From the NCBI RefSeq assembly GCF_006016075.1, contig NZ_CP040093.1, positions 1,901,501-1,965,500 on the forward strand: a stretch of 64,000 bases of DNA. Reading direction: 5' to 3'. Positions 26,484 through 36,554 of the stretch are shown here, piece by piece; position 1 is the stretch's first letter; each line of letters begins with the position of its first letter. This stretch comes from Caloramator sp. E03 (GTDB lineage Bacteria; Bacillota; Clostridia; Clostridiales; Caloramatoraceae). A program made the translations under genes and the position numbers. The notes below the pieces were generated by a model, which worked only from the letters and a program-made list of their open reading frames with translations, did not search any database and was not told where the DNA came from.

Positions 26484-27449
26484 ATGTCGGAGTTAAGGTG
26501 GAATCCACTTTTAAGAACATGGACAATGGTGGCTTCAAATAGGCAACAAAGGCCTCTTATGCCAAAGGATTGGTGTCCTTTTTGCCCAGGCTCTGGTAAA
26601 GTTCCAGAGGATTATGATGTTTACTGCTATAATAATGATTTTCCTGCATTAACGTTAAACCCTGATGAACCTGATATTGAAGGTAGCGAACTTTATAAGG
26701 TGGCTAAAAATTATGGTAAGTGTGAGGTTATACTGTATTCTCCTGAGCATAATAAGACTTTACCTTCCCTTTCGGTAGAGCACATAATAAAGCTTATAAA
26801 TCTTTGGACAGAAAGGTTTAGAGAGCTTTCAAAGGATGATAAGATAAAATACATATTTGAGTTTGAAAACAGGGGAGAAGAAGTTGGAGTTACGATGCCC
26901 CATCCTCATGGACAGCTTTATGCATATTCCTTTTTGCCTCTTAAGATAAAAACAGAACTTGACAGCTGTAAGGATTATTACAATGAAAAAAGAAGATGTA
27001 TGATTTGCGATATGAATAGGGAGGAGAAAGAGTTTAAAAAAAGAATTATAGCTGAAAACGATAGCTTTATTTCTTATATCCCCTTTTTTACAGATTATCC
27101 CTATGGAGTGTTTATAGTAAGTAAAAGTCATAAAGGAAATTTTACAGAGTTTGATGAAAAGGAAAAAGAAGATCTTGCTATGATGTTAAAGGGGGTAACA
27201 AGTGCCTTTGATAAATTGTTTGACAGGCTTTTTCCTTATATGATGTGCATACATCAAACTCCAGTAAACTGTAAAGAGTATGAGGACTCAAAGGATTATT
27301 ATCATTTTCATATAGAATTTTATCCACCTTTACGGGATAAAAATAAAATAAAATTCTATGCTTCATCAGAAATGGGAGCTTGGGCTGCATGTAACCCACT
27401 TTCTGTTGAAGAAACTGCAAAACTTTTAAGAGATGTTTATGAAAGGTAG
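26484..27449 (+). CDS. galT: Galactose-1-phosphate uridylyltransferase
   Basis: A 321-residue GalT of the HIT superfamily. The active-site HPHGQ motif is in TMPHPHGQLYAY, and zinc-ligand candidates are in WCPFCPG near the N-terminus. It swaps UMP between UDP-glucose and galactose 1-phosphate in the Leloir pathway. The start is the ATG at 26484, seven bases after SD GGGAGGA; a TTG at 26469 is in frame but overlaps that SD. It lies 8 nt before galK. Confidence 0.92.
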   Translation: MSELRWNPLLRTWTMVASNRQQRPLMPKDWCPFCPGSGKVPEDYDVYCYNNDFPALTLNPDEPDIEGSELYKVAKNYGKCEVILYSPEHNKTLPSLSVEHIIKLINLWTERFRELSKDDKIKYIFEFENRGEEVGVTMPHPHGQLYAYSFLPLKIKTELDSCKDYYNEKRRCMICDMNREEKEFKKRIIAENDSFISYIPFFTDYPYGVFIVSKSHKGNFTEFDEKEKEDLAMMLKGVTSAFDKLFDRLFPYMMCIHQTPVNCKEYEDSKDYYHFHIEFYPPLRDKNKIKFYASSEMGAWAACNPLSVEETAKLLRDVYER

Positions 27450-27457
27450 GTATTATT

Positions 27458-28609
27458 ATGAATATTGAGCATTTAAAAAATAAATTTTATGAATATTATG
27501 GAGAAAAAGATAATATACTTTGCTTTTTTTCGCCTGGAAGGGTAAACTTGATAGGTGAGCATATAGATTATAATGGTGGATATGTATTTCCAGGAGCTTT
27601 AACCCTTGGAATATATGCTGTAATAAGATATAGAAGTGATGACATAGTAAATTTAAAATCTTTAAATGCTAAGGAAACTGTTACTTTTAAGCTTGATGAT
27701 ATTGAGTATAAAAAGGAGGATGGATGGGGTAATTATCCAAAGGGTGTTATAAAATATCTTTTAAGGGATTACTCACTAAAAGGATGTGATATTCTTTACT
27801 TTGGAGATTTACCTGATGGTGCAGGGCTCTCATCTTCAGCTGCTATAGAGGTTTTAACAGCATATATGATGCTCTATCCAATTTTAAAGCATGATATTGA
27901 TAGGGTGGAACTTTCATTAATGTGTCAAAAGGTTGAAAATAATTTCATTAAAGTAAACTGTGGGATTATGGATCAATTCTCTGTTGCCATGGGAAAGAAA
28001 AACAATGCTATACTTCTTGATTGTAACACATTAAAATACGAGTATGTTCCTTTTGAGCTTAAAAATTATAGCCTTGTTATAATGAATACCAATAAAAAAA
28101 GGGAACTTGCTGATTCTAAATACAATGAAAGAAGGACAGAGTGTGAAAAAAGCCTTGAAATTATTAAAAATTATAAAAAGGTTTCAAACCTTTGTGAAGC
28201 AAAAATAGATGATGTTTATAATTGCATAAAAGATGAAACATTAATTAAAAGGGCAAGACATGTTATAAGTGAAAATGAGAGAGTTGTAAAGGCAGTTGAA
28301 GTTTTAAATAAAGGGGATATCTTGTCTTTTGGCAAATTGATGAATGGATCCCATAAATCTTTAAAGGAAGATTATGAAGTTACAGGACTTCACCTTGATA
28401 CTATTGTTGAGGCTGCGCAAAATGCTAAAGGATGTATAGGAGCAAGGATGACAGGAGCAGGCTTTGGAGGTTGTGCAATAGCTATAGTTGAAAGTGAATA
28501 TATAGAGGAGTTTAAAGATATTGTAGCTAATCATTATAAAAATAAGACAGGAATTAGTCCAAGCTTTTATACTAGTGTGATTGGAGATGGGGTTAAATTT
28601 TTAGGATAA
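27458..28609 (+). CDS. galK: Galactokinase
   Basis: A 383-residue GHMP kinase. The galactokinase signature GRVNLIGEHIDYNGG is at residues 28-42, the ATP loop GAGLSSSAA follows, and GARMTGAGFGGC is the third GHMP motif. It phosphorylates galactose at C1 in the cytoplasm. It sits between galT and galE with gaps of 8 and 11 nt. Confidence 0.95.
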   Translation: MNIEHLKNKFYEYYGEKDNILCFFSPGRVNLIGEHIDYNGGYVFPGALTLGIYAVIRYRSDDIVNLKSLNAKETVTFKLDDIEYKKEDGWGNYPKGVIKYLLRDYSLKGCDILYFGDLPDGAGLSSSAAIEVLTAYMMLYPILKHDIDRVELSLMCQKVENNFIKVNCGIMDQFSVAMGKKNNAILLDCNTLKYEYVPFELKNYSLVIMNTNKKRELADSKYNERRTECEKSLEIIKNYKKVSNLCEAKIDDVYNCIKDETLIKRARHVISENERVVKAVEVLNKGDILSFGKLMNGSHKSLKEDYEVTGLHLDTIVEAAQNAKGCIGARMTGAGFGGCAIAIVESEYIEEFKDIVANHYKNKTGISPSFYTSVIGDGVKFLG

Positions 28610-28620
28610 GGAGTGATAAT

Positions 28621-29610
28621 ATGAATGTTCTTGTTACAGGAGGGGCAGGATATATAGGCTCTCATACAGTAAGGCTTCTTCAAAGGATGGGCAAAAATGT
28701 TATAGTATATGATAACCTTTCAACAGGTCACAGGAATGCTGTAAAACAGGGAATATTTGTTGAGGGAGACATTTTTGATAGTGAGCTTTTAAAGGATACT
28801 ATTAGAAGGTATTCAATTGATTCTGTAGTTCACTTTGCAGCTTTTAGCCTTGTTGGAGAGTCTATGGAAAAACCAGAAAAATACTATAAAAACAACGTTA
28901 TGGGGACACTTAATTTGCTTGAAGCTATGTTATCTTGCAATGTAAAAAAACTTGTATTTTCCTCAACAGCGGCTGTTTACGGTGAACCAGAGCAAATCCC
29001 TATAACAGAGGATATTACAAAGAACCCTACTAATGTTTATGGAAAGACTAAGCTAATTATGGAAAATGCAATGGAGGATTATTCAAAAATATTAGGACTA
29101 AAATATATAGCTTTAAGATATTTTAATGCCTGTGGTGCAGATGAGGATGGAGATATTGGAGAGGATCATAATCCTGAAAGCCACCTTATACCACTGATTC
29201 TTAAAACTTGCCTTGGGTTAAGAGATAGTATAAAGATATATGGAGATGATTATCCAACTTCTGATGGAACTTGCGTTAGAGATTATATACATGTGAATGA
29301 TTTAGCATTAGCACATTATCTTGCTCTTGAAGCCCTTTATGATGGCAAGGATTCAAATGTATATAATCTTGGAAATGGAAGCGGATTTACAGTAAAGGAA
29401 GTTATAAATTCTGCTGAAAAGGTTACGGGGATATCTATAAAGAAAGAAGTAATAGGAAGAAGGGAAGGAGATCCGGCAATACTAATTGCAAGCTCTAAAA
29501 AAATAGAAAAAGATCTTAATTGGAAGCCTAAGTACACGAATATTGAAGACATAATCGAGAGTGCATGGAAGTGGCATAAAGCATATCCTAATGGGTATGA
29601 GGATAAATAA
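28621..29610 (+). CDS. galE: UDP-glucose 4-epimerase
   Basis: A 329-residue extended SDR enzyme with the NAD-binding GGAGYIGSH motif at residues 7-15, the catalytic Ser/Thr in SSTAAVYG and Tyr-Lys in YGKTK. RDYIHVNDLA is the conserved GalE segment. It interconverts UDP-glucose and UDP-galactose and closes the Leloir pathway encoded by the three preceding genes. A bidirectional terminator follows. Confidence 0.95.
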   Translation: MNVLVTGGAGYIGSHTVRLLQRMGKNVIVYDNLSTGHRNAVKQGIFVEGDIFDSELLKDTIRRYSIDSVVHFAAFSLVGESMEKPEKYYKNNVMGTLNLLEAMLSCNVKKLVFSSTAAVYGEPEQIPITEDITKNPTNVYGKTKLIMENAMEDYSKILGLKYIALRYFNACGADEDGDIGEDHNPESHLIPLILKTCLGLRDSIKIYGDDYPTSDGTCVRDYIHVNDLALAHYLALEALYDGKDSNVYNLGNGSGFTVKEVINSAEKVTGISIKKEVIGRREGDPAILIASSKKIEKDLNWKPKYTNIEDIIESAWKWHKAYPNGYEDK

Positions 29611-29643
29611 AAAATTCCGTAGGGTTTTCTCTACGGAATTTTT
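29610..29643. terminator. Bidirectional terminator between galE and the second Na/Pi gene
   Basis: A 13-bp stem (29610-29622 with 29631-29643, core ATTCCGTAG/CTACGGAAT) with an 8-nt loop and A/T flanks that give U tracts in both directions. Confidence 0.88.
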
Positions 29644-29647
29644 TCTA

Positions 29648-31261
29648 TCATACACCTTTATAATCGAGAACCATTTGAGCTATATTTGTTGAGTGGTCTC
29701 CTACCCTTTCAAGATTGCTTATAATATCAAGAAATACTGTACCACTTGCAGGATAGCATATACCTTTGTTTAATCTATCAATATGCTCTTTTCTAAGCCT
29801 TTTTTCCATACTGTCAATTTCAACTTCTGATTTTAAAACTTTTTCTGCTACTTCAAAATCGAAGTTTTCAAGAGCTTTTATGCTTAAGTCTATTGTAGAC
29901 TTTACAGTACTAACCATAGTCTTTAGCTGCTCAATTGCTGTATCAGAGAAAGAAAGCTTTTTAGACATTCTATACTCAGCAAATTCAGAGAGATTATCAG
30001 CATGATCGCCTATTCTTTCAATATCATTTACAACATGGAAAAGAGAACTTATAATGCTTGACTGATAATCTGATAAAGGAGCCTTTGACAAGGAAACCAT
30101 AAAGGATGTAATTTCCCTATCAAGAAAATTAATAATCTCCTCAATCTCCTGTACCTGTGATATTTTCCTTTCATCTTCGTTTACAAATGCTTCAAAAGCC
30201 CTTTCAATGTTTTCTGAAGCAAGATTTCCCATTCTAACAAGCTCTTTTATAACTTGCCCAACAGCAATAGATGGAGTTTCAAGAAGCCTTGAATCGAGAT
30301 ATTTAAGAGTCATTACATCTTCTTTTTCATCTTTTCCTGGAACAAGTTTATTAACAAATTTTACAAGAAGGGCTATAAATGGAGCCTGTATTATTGTGTT
30401 TGTTACATTAAAGAGTGTATGTGCATTTGCAATCTGTCTTTTTATATCCCCACCAAATTGAGGAACAACTAATAAAACAATTTTAAATAGAGACATAAAT
30501 ATTATTGTTCCAATAACATTAAATGTTAAATGAATTAAAGCAGCTCTTCTTGCGTTTTTATTTGTTCCAATACTTGCAAGAAGGGCAGTTGCGCATGTAC
30601 CAATGTTGTCACCAAAAAGTATTGGGAGGGCAACGCTAAGAGGAAGAGCGTTAATCCCTGCAAGGGTTTGAAGTATACCGATTGTTGCACTGCTGCTTTG
30701 AACTGTTGCTGTCATTCCGAGCCCTACAACAACTCCCATTAAAGGATGTTTTCCAAGGGTTAGAATAAGGTTTCTAAAACCTTCATTATGGCTCAATGGT
30801 TTCATAGAGCTTTCCATTATTGACATACCAACAAATAGAATTCCAAAGCCTAAAACTATTTCTCCTAAATCTCTATTCTTTTTCTTTTTTGAAAATATAA
30901 CCATTGCAGCGCCAATGGCAAGAATAAGTGGAGCAACATCTGTTAGTTTAAAGGCTATAAGCTGTGCAGTCATTGTAGTACCTATGTTAGCACCCATTAT
31001 AATTCCTGCAGCCTGATATAGATTCATAAGTCCAGCATTTACAAATCCAACAGTCATAACAGTAGTAGCACTTGAACTTTGGATTATTGCTGTAACACCT
31101 GCTCCAGCAAGTATAGCTAAAACTCTGTTACTTGTTATAGTTTCTAATATCTTTTTTAATTTTTCCCCTGCTGCCTTTTGAAGTCCGTCTCCCATAAGTT
31201 TCATTCCATAGACAAAAAGACCAAGTCCTCCTAAAAGAAGAAAAATCATTTTGTAATTCAT
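29648..31261 (-). CDS. Na/Pi cotransporter family protein, second copy
   Basis: A 537-residue protein with the same plan as the one at 4694-6316: two QSSSATT-type Na/Pi repeats in a membrane domain and a C-terminal PhoU-like bundle (NDIERIGDHADNL, NLERVGDHSTN). Long stretches are identical between the copies, so this is an old paralogous pair. The start is the ATG at 31261, seven bases after SD GGAGGAAT; a start 13 codons earlier has no SD. One copy may serve uptake under phosphate limitation and the other efflux, but the sequence does not say which. Confidence 0.9.
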   Translation of the reverse strand: MNYKMIFLLLGGLGLFVYGMKLMGDGLQKAAGEKLKKILETITSNRVLAILAGAGVTAIIQSSSATTVMTVGFVNAGLMNLYQAAGIIMGANIGTTMTAQLIAFKLTDVAPLILAIGAAMVIFSKKKKNRDLGEIVLGFGILFVGMSIMESSMKPLSHNEGFRNLILTLGKHPLMGVVVGLGMTATVQSSSATIGILQTLAGINALPLSVALPILFGDNIGTCATALLASIGTNKNARRAALIHLTFNVIGTIIFMSLFKIVLLVVPQFGGDIKRQIANAHTLFNVTNTIIQAPFIALLVKFVNKLVPGKDEKEDVMTLKYLDSRLLETPSIAVGQVIKELVRMGNLASENIERAFEAFVNEDERKISQVQEIEEIINFLDREITSFMVSLSKAPLSDYQSSIISSLFHVVNDIERIGDHADNLSEFAEYRMSKKLSFSDTAIEQLKTMVSTVKSTIDLSIKALENFDFEVAEKVLKSEVEIDSMEKRLRKEHIDRLNKGICYPASGTVFLDIISNLERVGDHSTNIAQMVLDYKGV

Positions 31262-31532
31262 AAAATTCCTCCATATCCTTGCGTTAATATAATTACACAA
31301 TAGTTAATTATATTATATTAATGTTAAATCTGTGTTAAAAAATAAATTTTAATGTAGATTTTTTATATTAAATTTAGGGAAATTTGTAGATTAATAATAT
31401 TTAATGAAATATAAGGAATATTTTTCTAAAACAAACAACATATTTTATTATAATAAAAATATTATTAAATATATAGTGGAGCATTATTCTAAAATTATTT
31501 TATCTGAAACAGAATTTTAATGGGGGATGAAT

Positions 31533-32633
31533 ATGAAAAGATGGGGAGAAAGTAAATTTAAAAGAAAAAATACTATAGTTTATCTAATAAAGTTTTACAT
31601 AAGGTTTTTATTATTTATTTTCATGTTAACATTTATAGTAATCATAATAAATAAGCCCAAGACTCCTAAGGAACAAAAAAATATTAAAATAAATAAAATA
31701 GAAAGAAGTGTTGCCTATAAAAGGGCTTTATCAATTATAAACTATGTTTGGGAGTACAATTATCTTAAGAACGGAATTAATGGAAATAAAGATATTCAGC
31801 TTCCCAATTATTTGAAAGGTAAGATTACAATAAAGACCTGTGGCATACCCTATTGCTGGGGAGGATATTTTTCTCTTGATTGTAGCAATTCAAAGGATGT
31901 AAAAAATTTTCAAGAAGCTATTGATAGAGGCTATTCGGCAGGGAATATTATATGTTCAGGAGAGTATAAAAATTTTACAGCAGGGCTTGATTGTTCAGGG
32001 TTTGTAAGTGCAGTTTATAATTTGCCTGAAAAGTGTTCAACAAATACTATGAAGTATTATTTTGCATCAATTGATATAAAAGATTTAAAACCCATGGATA
32101 TATTCAATAGTGAAAATAACCATACTTTTATATACATAAGGGAAAGTAGCGATAAAAAGGGTATTATAACTATGGAAGCTACAACAGGTAAAAATAGTAG
32201 GGATAAAACTGTTATAGGTTATAGAAGTTACGATGAAATAAAAAATGCTATAAACAATAAAATGTATGTTCCAATGAGATATAAGGGTATAATTGATGAT
32301 AATATAGAGCTTTTTAAGGATATTAATGAATTCAATGATACACTTACATTTGCTGTTTTGTCAAAGGAATTTATAAATGGATATATAGAATATGCAGAGG
32401 ATATTGATTATTTTTATATTGAGAATAATGAAGACAGAATCATTAATGTTAATGTAAAGAGCCTTCCAGATTTTTGCAATATAGCTGTTTTAGATGATAG
32501 AGGAAAAGAGATAAAAGTCTTAAATAAAGGTAATTACAATATAAATGTTAAAAAAGGAAAAGTATATATTAAAATAAGTAGCAATGATTTTAAATTTAGT
32601 AGCAATGAAGGATATGAAATTTATATATATTAA
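31533..32633 (+). CDS. Membrane-anchored NlpC/P60-like cysteine peptidase (putative)
   Basis: A 366-residue protein with a single N-terminal membrane segment (about residues 17-42) and an outer domain. GLDCSGFVSAVY matches the NlpC/P60 catalytic cysteine region, and NNHTFIYI supplies the histidine; a CWGGYFSLDCS segment precedes. The C-terminal 100 residues form a beta-rich domain that resembles a pre-peptidase C-type module. It likely cuts peptidoglycan stem peptides or a related amide. The start at 31533 is six bases after GGGGG; the ATG at 31527 directly abuts the SD and is less likely. Confidence 0.72.
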   Translation: MKRWGESKFKRKNTIVYLIKFYIRFLLFIFMLTFIVIIINKPKTPKEQKNIKINKIERSVAYKRALSIINYVWEYNYLKNGINGNKDIQLPNYLKGKITIKTCGIPYCWGGYFSLDCSNSKDVKNFQEAIDRGYSAGNIICSGEYKNFTAGLDCSGFVSAVYNLPEKCSTNTMKYYFASIDIKDLKPMDIFNSENNHTFIYIRESSDKKGIITMEATTGKNSRDKTVIGYRSYDEIKNAINNKMYVPMRYKGIIDDNIELFKDINEFNDTLTFAVLSKEFINGYIEYAEDIDYFYIENNEDRIINVNVKSLPDFCNIAVLDDRGKEIKVLNKGNYNINVKKGKVYIKISSNDFKFSSNEGYEIYIY

Positions 32634-32655
32634 AATACCGGTTGCCCGGTATTTT
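32632..32655. terminator. Bidirectional terminator
   Basis: A 10-bp stem AAAATACCGG (32632-32641) with CCGGTATTTT (32646-32655), loop TTGC. It overlaps the stop codons of the two convergent genes. Confidence 0.85.
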
Positions 32656-33484
32656 AATATTTTGATGCAATATCTTTAAGTATTTCTGCATTTGATGTTA
32701 GTTTTTGTATAAAGGCGTTAATCTCTTCAAGTGCATTTGCTTGATTTATAAATACGTCATTTGTTTTATTTATTTTATTAGTTATGCTTGAAATTGATTG
32801 ATTTATATTTTTTAGTATGTTACTTATTTCTTTTACTGATTCGCTACTTGATTTTGAAAGTTTTCTTATTTCTTGTGCAACAACTGTAAAGCCTCTTCCG
32901 GTTTCTCCCGCCCTTGCAGCTTCTATTGCTGCATTAAGCCCAAGCAGATTTGTCTGCTCTGCAATAGTTTTAACAAAATTCAAAACTTCATCAGTTTTTT
33001 GTGCTTCGTTAGATGCCTCTAAGGCACTTTTTTCAATTTCTTCTGTAGAGGATACTATTTCCTGTATAGAAGAGGATATATTGTTAATAGTTGTAGATAT
33101 TTGTTGAAGTGCACTTGAGAGGCTTTGGGACATATTCATAATATCATAGTATTTACTTGTACTTTTTACCAGTGCAAAACATCCTATTATGTCTCCGGTT
33201 TCATCTTTTAAAGGGACAGATATTGATTTGACTTCTGTACCAAATACTTCCTTAGGGATAAGTTTTGAATAGGGCTTACCATTTTTTATTGCAATATAAT
33301 CTGAACCGTCCTTACTAATTAAATCTCCAACATTCACTTTAAGATTGAACTTTTCAAGTCCATACAGATATATGTACTTTTCTGTATCACAAATTGAAAA
33401 GGCTACCTCCTCATCAAAAAATGCTGTAAGAAAAGGTATTATATTTATACAGGATTTTAATAACTCATTTGTAATCTGTTCCAT
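32654..33484 (-). CDS. Soluble sensor with methyl-accepting chemotaxis signalling domain
   Basis: A 276-residue cytoplasmic protein. Residues 1-120 form a PAS-like or cache-like sensor with strands such as [14 protein letters not shown] and [12 protein letters not shown]. The second half is a coiled-coil MCP hairpin with the highly conserved tip region [15 protein letters not shown]. It has no membrane segment from the chosen start. The ATG at 33484 follows SD GGAGGGC; an upstream in-frame start would add 41 hydrophobic residues but has no SD. It probably tunes CheA or a CheA-like kinase from inside the cell. Confidence 0.83.
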   Translation of the reverse strand: MEQITNELLKSCINIIPFLTAFFDEEVAFSICDTEKYIYLYGLEKFNLKVNVGDLISKDGSDYIAIKNGKPYSKLIPKEVFGTEVKSISVPLKDETGDIIGCFALVKSTSKYYDIMNMSQSLSSALQQISTTINNISSSIQEIVSSTEEIEKSALEASNEAQKTDEVLNFVKTIAEQTNLLGLNAAIEAARAGETGRGFTVVAQEIRKLSKSSSESVKEISNILKNINQSISSITNKINKTNDVFINQANALEEINAFIQKLTSNAEILKDIASKY

Positions 33485-33647
33485 AAAAAGCCCTCCATCT
33501 ACAAATTTATATAAATATAATATCATAAAAATTGACAAAAAGGTAATAAAATTGTTTAATAAAGATGTCAATGAAAAAATTGTATTTAAAATTTGAAATT
33601 TATTCACGGGCTATTGCAAAGTTCCTAAAACAAAAAGGGTTTGTCTA

Positions 33648-33691
33648 CAATATGAGTTTTAGGGTAGATATCTACCCTAAAACTCATATTG
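33648..33691. repeat. Perfect 44-bp palindrome
   Basis: Two 22-nt arms meet without a spacer at 33669/33670, centred on GATATC, with core TTTTAGGGTAGA. It lies 4 nt beyond the stop codon of the rubrerythrin gene and is most easily read as its terminator, although the T-rich stretch on the minus strand (CCCTTTTTG) starts about 8 nt after the stem. Confidence 0.85.
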
Positions 33692-33694
33692 CTA

Positions 33695-34279
33695 TTAATA
33701 GTTTTCAACAAACAATTCAAAGTATCCTTGGGGATGTTTGCAGGCTGGACATGATTGAGGAGCTTCTTCACCTTCGTATATGTATCCACAGTTATCGCAT
33801 TTCCATTTAACAGTTTTATTCTTTTTAAATACTTCGCCATTTTTTATATTATCAAGAAGTTTTCTATATCTTGTTTCATGATGTTTTTCAACTTCGGCTA
33901 TTTTTTTAAATGTAGTTGCTATTTCTAAAAAGCCTTCTTCTTCTGCAACTTTTGCAAATTCAGGATATATATCGGACCATTCTTCTTTTTCACCATTAGC
34001 AGCATAAAGAAGGTTTGACTCAGTATTACTAAGACCTACAGGATAGCCAGCAGATATGGTAACAGCCTCACCTTCAAAACTTTCATTTAGAAACTTGAAA
34101 AAAATTTTGGCATGTTCTTTTTCATTTTCTGCTGTTTCTAAAAACAAATTAGATATTTGAATGTATCCTTCCTTTTTAGCTGCTGAAGCATAGAATGTGT
34201 ACCTGTTTCTTGCTTGTGATTCACCAGCGAAGGCCTTCATTAAGTTTTCTGCAGTTTTAGTACCTTTTAAAGATTTCAT
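33695..34279 (-). CDS. rbr: Rubrerythrin
   Basis: A 194-residue rubrerythrin. The ferritin-like diiron domain carries the ligand motifs GESQAR and ENEKEH and a second pair in EVEKHHETR. The C-terminal rubredoxin-type domain has CDNCGY and CPACKHPQ. It reduces hydrogen peroxide in the cytoplasm of anaerobes with electrons from rubredoxin or NADH. The start ATG at 34279 follows SD GGAGGTG. Confidence 0.93.
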   Translation of the reverse strand: MKSLKGTKTAENLMKAFAGESQARNRYTFYASAAKKEGYIQISNLFLETAENEKEHAKIFFKFLNESFEGEAVTISAGYPVGLSNTESNLLYAANGEKEEWSDIYPEFAKVAEEEGFLEIATTFKKIAEVEKHHETRYRKLLDNIKNGEVFKKNKTVKWKCDNCGYIYEGEEAPQSCPACKHPQGYFELFVENY

Positions 34280-34446
34280 TAAAAACACCTCCATTAATAT
34301 TTACTATATATTAACATAAATCCTAAAAAGTAAAAACTACATACTATTTATTTAAATTGCAAAAAAAGTTTCAAAAGCTTTTTACTTTAAAAATAAAATA
34401 TTTGTGATATTATAAAATTTGAAATATTTTATATGGAGGTAATAAA

Positions 34447-36363
34447 GTGAGAAACTATGGATTTGTTAGAGTTGCATCTGCATGCCCAAAACTTAAAGTT
34501 GCAGATGTTAAGTATAATGTAGGTGAGATAAAATCTCTTATTCTAAAGGCATATAAAGAAAATGTGTCCATACTTGTATTTCCTGAGCTATCCATAACAG
34601 GATATACATGTGCAGATTTATTTGGACAGGATATTCTTATTGAAAATAGCAATAAGGCAATTAGTGAATTATGCAGCTTTACTAAAGATATAGATATGTT
34701 AATATTTATAGGAGCTCCATTCTTATCAGGTCAGTTTTTATTTAACTGTGCAATTGCAATTCATAAAGGGAAGTTACTTGGAATTGTTCCTAAAACTTAT
34801 ATACCAAACTATGGTGAATATTATGAAAAAAGATGGTTTGCATCATCAAAGGATGTTTCTTTTGAAGAAGTTTATTTTTTAGATGAGAATGTTCCTTTTG
34901 GGAATATATTATTCCAAGATGAAAATATAAAGGAGCTATGTGTTGGAGCTGAAATATGCGAGGATCTTTGGGCAGCTATACCTCCTTCTTCATATCAAGC
35001 CTTAGCAGGTGCAAGTATCATTGTAAATCTTTCTGCAAGTAACGAACTTATCAACAAAGCTTTATATAGAAAGGAACTTGTAAAACAGCAAAGTGGAAGG
35101 CTTATATGTGGATATGTCTATTCTTCATCTGGAGTATATGAATCAACAACGGATCTTGTATTCAGTGGTCATATTATGATAGCAGAAAACGGAAGCATCT
35201 TGAAAGAAGGAGAAAGATTTAAAAGGGATAGTGAACTTATAATAGCTGATATAGATATTCAAAGGTTATTAGCTGAAAGACGAAAAAATCTTACATTTAA
35301 AGATTCAAACACAAATACTATATATAGAAAAGTTATGTTTAATATGGAAATAAAAGAAGGGAGCAAGCTATTAAGATATGTTGATCCTCATCCTTTTGTA
35401 CCTTCCAGTACATTAGAAAGGGAAGATAGATGCAGGGAAATATTTAATATACAGGTTGCAGGACTTGCAAAGAGGATAGAACATACAGGATTAAAAAAGC
35501 TAGTAATTGGGGTATCAGGGGGGCTTGATTCAACCCTTGCACTATTAGTTGCAGTAAAGACCTTTAAAGAGCTTGATATATCGAATAAAAATATAATTAC
35601 AATTACAATGCCAGGTTTTGGGACAACGGATAGAACCTATAATAATACTATTGAGCTTTGTAAAAGTCTTGGTACAGATTTTAGAGAGATAAATATTAAA
35701 GAGGCTTGCCTTCTTCATTTTAAAGATATATCCCATGATGCTGATAAACTTGATATAACCTATGAAAACGTTCAGGCAAGGGAAAGAACACAAATTCTTA
35801 TGGATATTGCAAACAAGGAAGGAGGGCTTGTTGTAGGAACAGGGGATTTATCTGAGATTGCCCTTGGCTGGAGTACGTATAATGGTGATCACATGTCTAT
35901 GTATGCAGTAAACTGCAGTGTTCCTAAAACTCTTGTTAGATATCTTGTTGGGTATGTTGCAGAAAGGGAGATGGATAAAAAAACCTCAAACATTTTGGTT
36001 GATATACTAAATACCCCAGTAAGTCCAGAGTTATTACCTGCAAAGGAAGGGGAAATTTCACAAAAGACTGAAGATATAATAGGTCCTTATGAGCTACACG
36101 ACTTTTTTCTATATCATTTTATAAAATATAGCGCACCACCTAAAAAGATATTATATTTGGCACAGGAGGCCTTTGAAGATAAATACAGTAAGGATGAGAT
36201 TTCAAAATGGCTTAAAATATTTTATAAAAGGTTTTTTATTCAGCAGTTTAAGCGTTCCTGTATCCCCGATGGCCCAAAGGTTGGAACAATAAGTCTTTCC
36301 CCAAGGGGAGATTGGAGGATGCCAAGTGATGCATCATCAGATATTTGGATTGAGGAGCTTTAA
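34447..36363 (+). CDS. nadE: Glutamine-dependent NAD+ synthetase
   Basis: A 638-residue two-domain enzyme. The N-terminal nitrilase-like glutaminase has the Glu in FPELSITG, a Lys in VPKTYIPNYGE and the catalytic Cys in EICEDLW. The C-terminal synthetase has the P-loop GVSGGLDST and GTGDLSE. It converts nicotinic acid adenine dinucleotide to NAD+ using glutamine ammonia. It starts at a GTG seven bases after GGAGG. A structured 3' motif and terminator follow. Confidence 0.95.
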   Translation: MRNYGFVRVASACPKLKVADVKYNVGEIKSLILKAYKENVSILVFPELSITGYTCADLFGQDILIENSNKAISELCSFTKDIDMLIFIGAPFLSGQFLFNCAIAIHKGKLLGIVPKTYIPNYGEYYEKRWFASSKDVSFEEVYFLDENVPFGNILFQDENIKELCVGAEICEDLWAAIPPSSYQALAGASIIVNLSASNELINKALYRKELVKQQSGRLICGYVYSSSGVYESTTDLVFSGHIMIAENGSILKEGERFKRDSELIIADIDIQRLLAERRKNLTFKDSNTNTIYRKVMFNMEIKEGSKLLRYVDPHPFVPSSTLEREDRCREIFNIQVAGLAKRIEHTGLKKLVIGVSGGLDSTLALLVAVKTFKELDISNKNIITITMPGFGTTDRTYNNTIELCKSLGTDFREINIKEACLLHFKDISHDADKLDITYENVQARERTQILMDIANKEGGLVVGTGDLSEIALGWSTYNGDHMSMYAVNCSVPKTLVRYLVGYVAEREMDKKTSNILVDILNTPVSPELLPAKEGEISQKTEDIIGPYELHDFFLYHFIKYSAPPKKILYLAQEAFEDKYSKDEISKWLKIFYKRFFIQQFKRSCIPDGPKVGTISLSPRGDWRMPSDASSDIWIEEL

Positions 36364-36420
36364 CTAATAAGTGACAGAAGTCGCCTACTTCGTAGAGTTG
36401 GGGTAGTTCACGTTTATACA
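36364..36420 (+). other. Structured 3' UTR motif, copy 2
   Basis: Directly after the nadE stop codon, this stretch repeats the motif at 17102-17150 with clear but imperfect similarity, including AGAAGT, GCC, ACTTC and TAGTTCAC. GTGA pairs with TCAC where copy 1 has GCGA/TTGC. It lies between stop codon and terminator, as in copy 1. Possible IS200/IS605 end relic or a small conserved 3' UTR element. Confidence 0.45.
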
Positions 36421-36421
36421 A

Positions 36422-36448
36422 AAAGGACGGCTTATGCAGCTGTCCTTT
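36422..36448 (+). terminator. Terminator of nadE
   Basis: An 11-bp stem with one G-U pair (36422-36432 with 36438-36448, AAAGGAC core), loop TATGC, followed by CAATTTTA. U tract is weak. Confidence 0.7.
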
Positions 36449-36554
36449 CAATTTTATCAATAGAAGATTAAAAGTTTATATAAAAAGTACTGTGTTGTTT
36501 TATTTTGTTTTATGTTGTATTATATTGATAAAAGGAATTGTATGGAGGTATAAG

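Noticed and set aside
33565-33840. Short open frames on both strands around the palindrome at 33648-33691
   Set aside because: They encode the same stretch on both strands only because of the palindrome, and overlap rubrerythrin; they lack ribosome binding sites.
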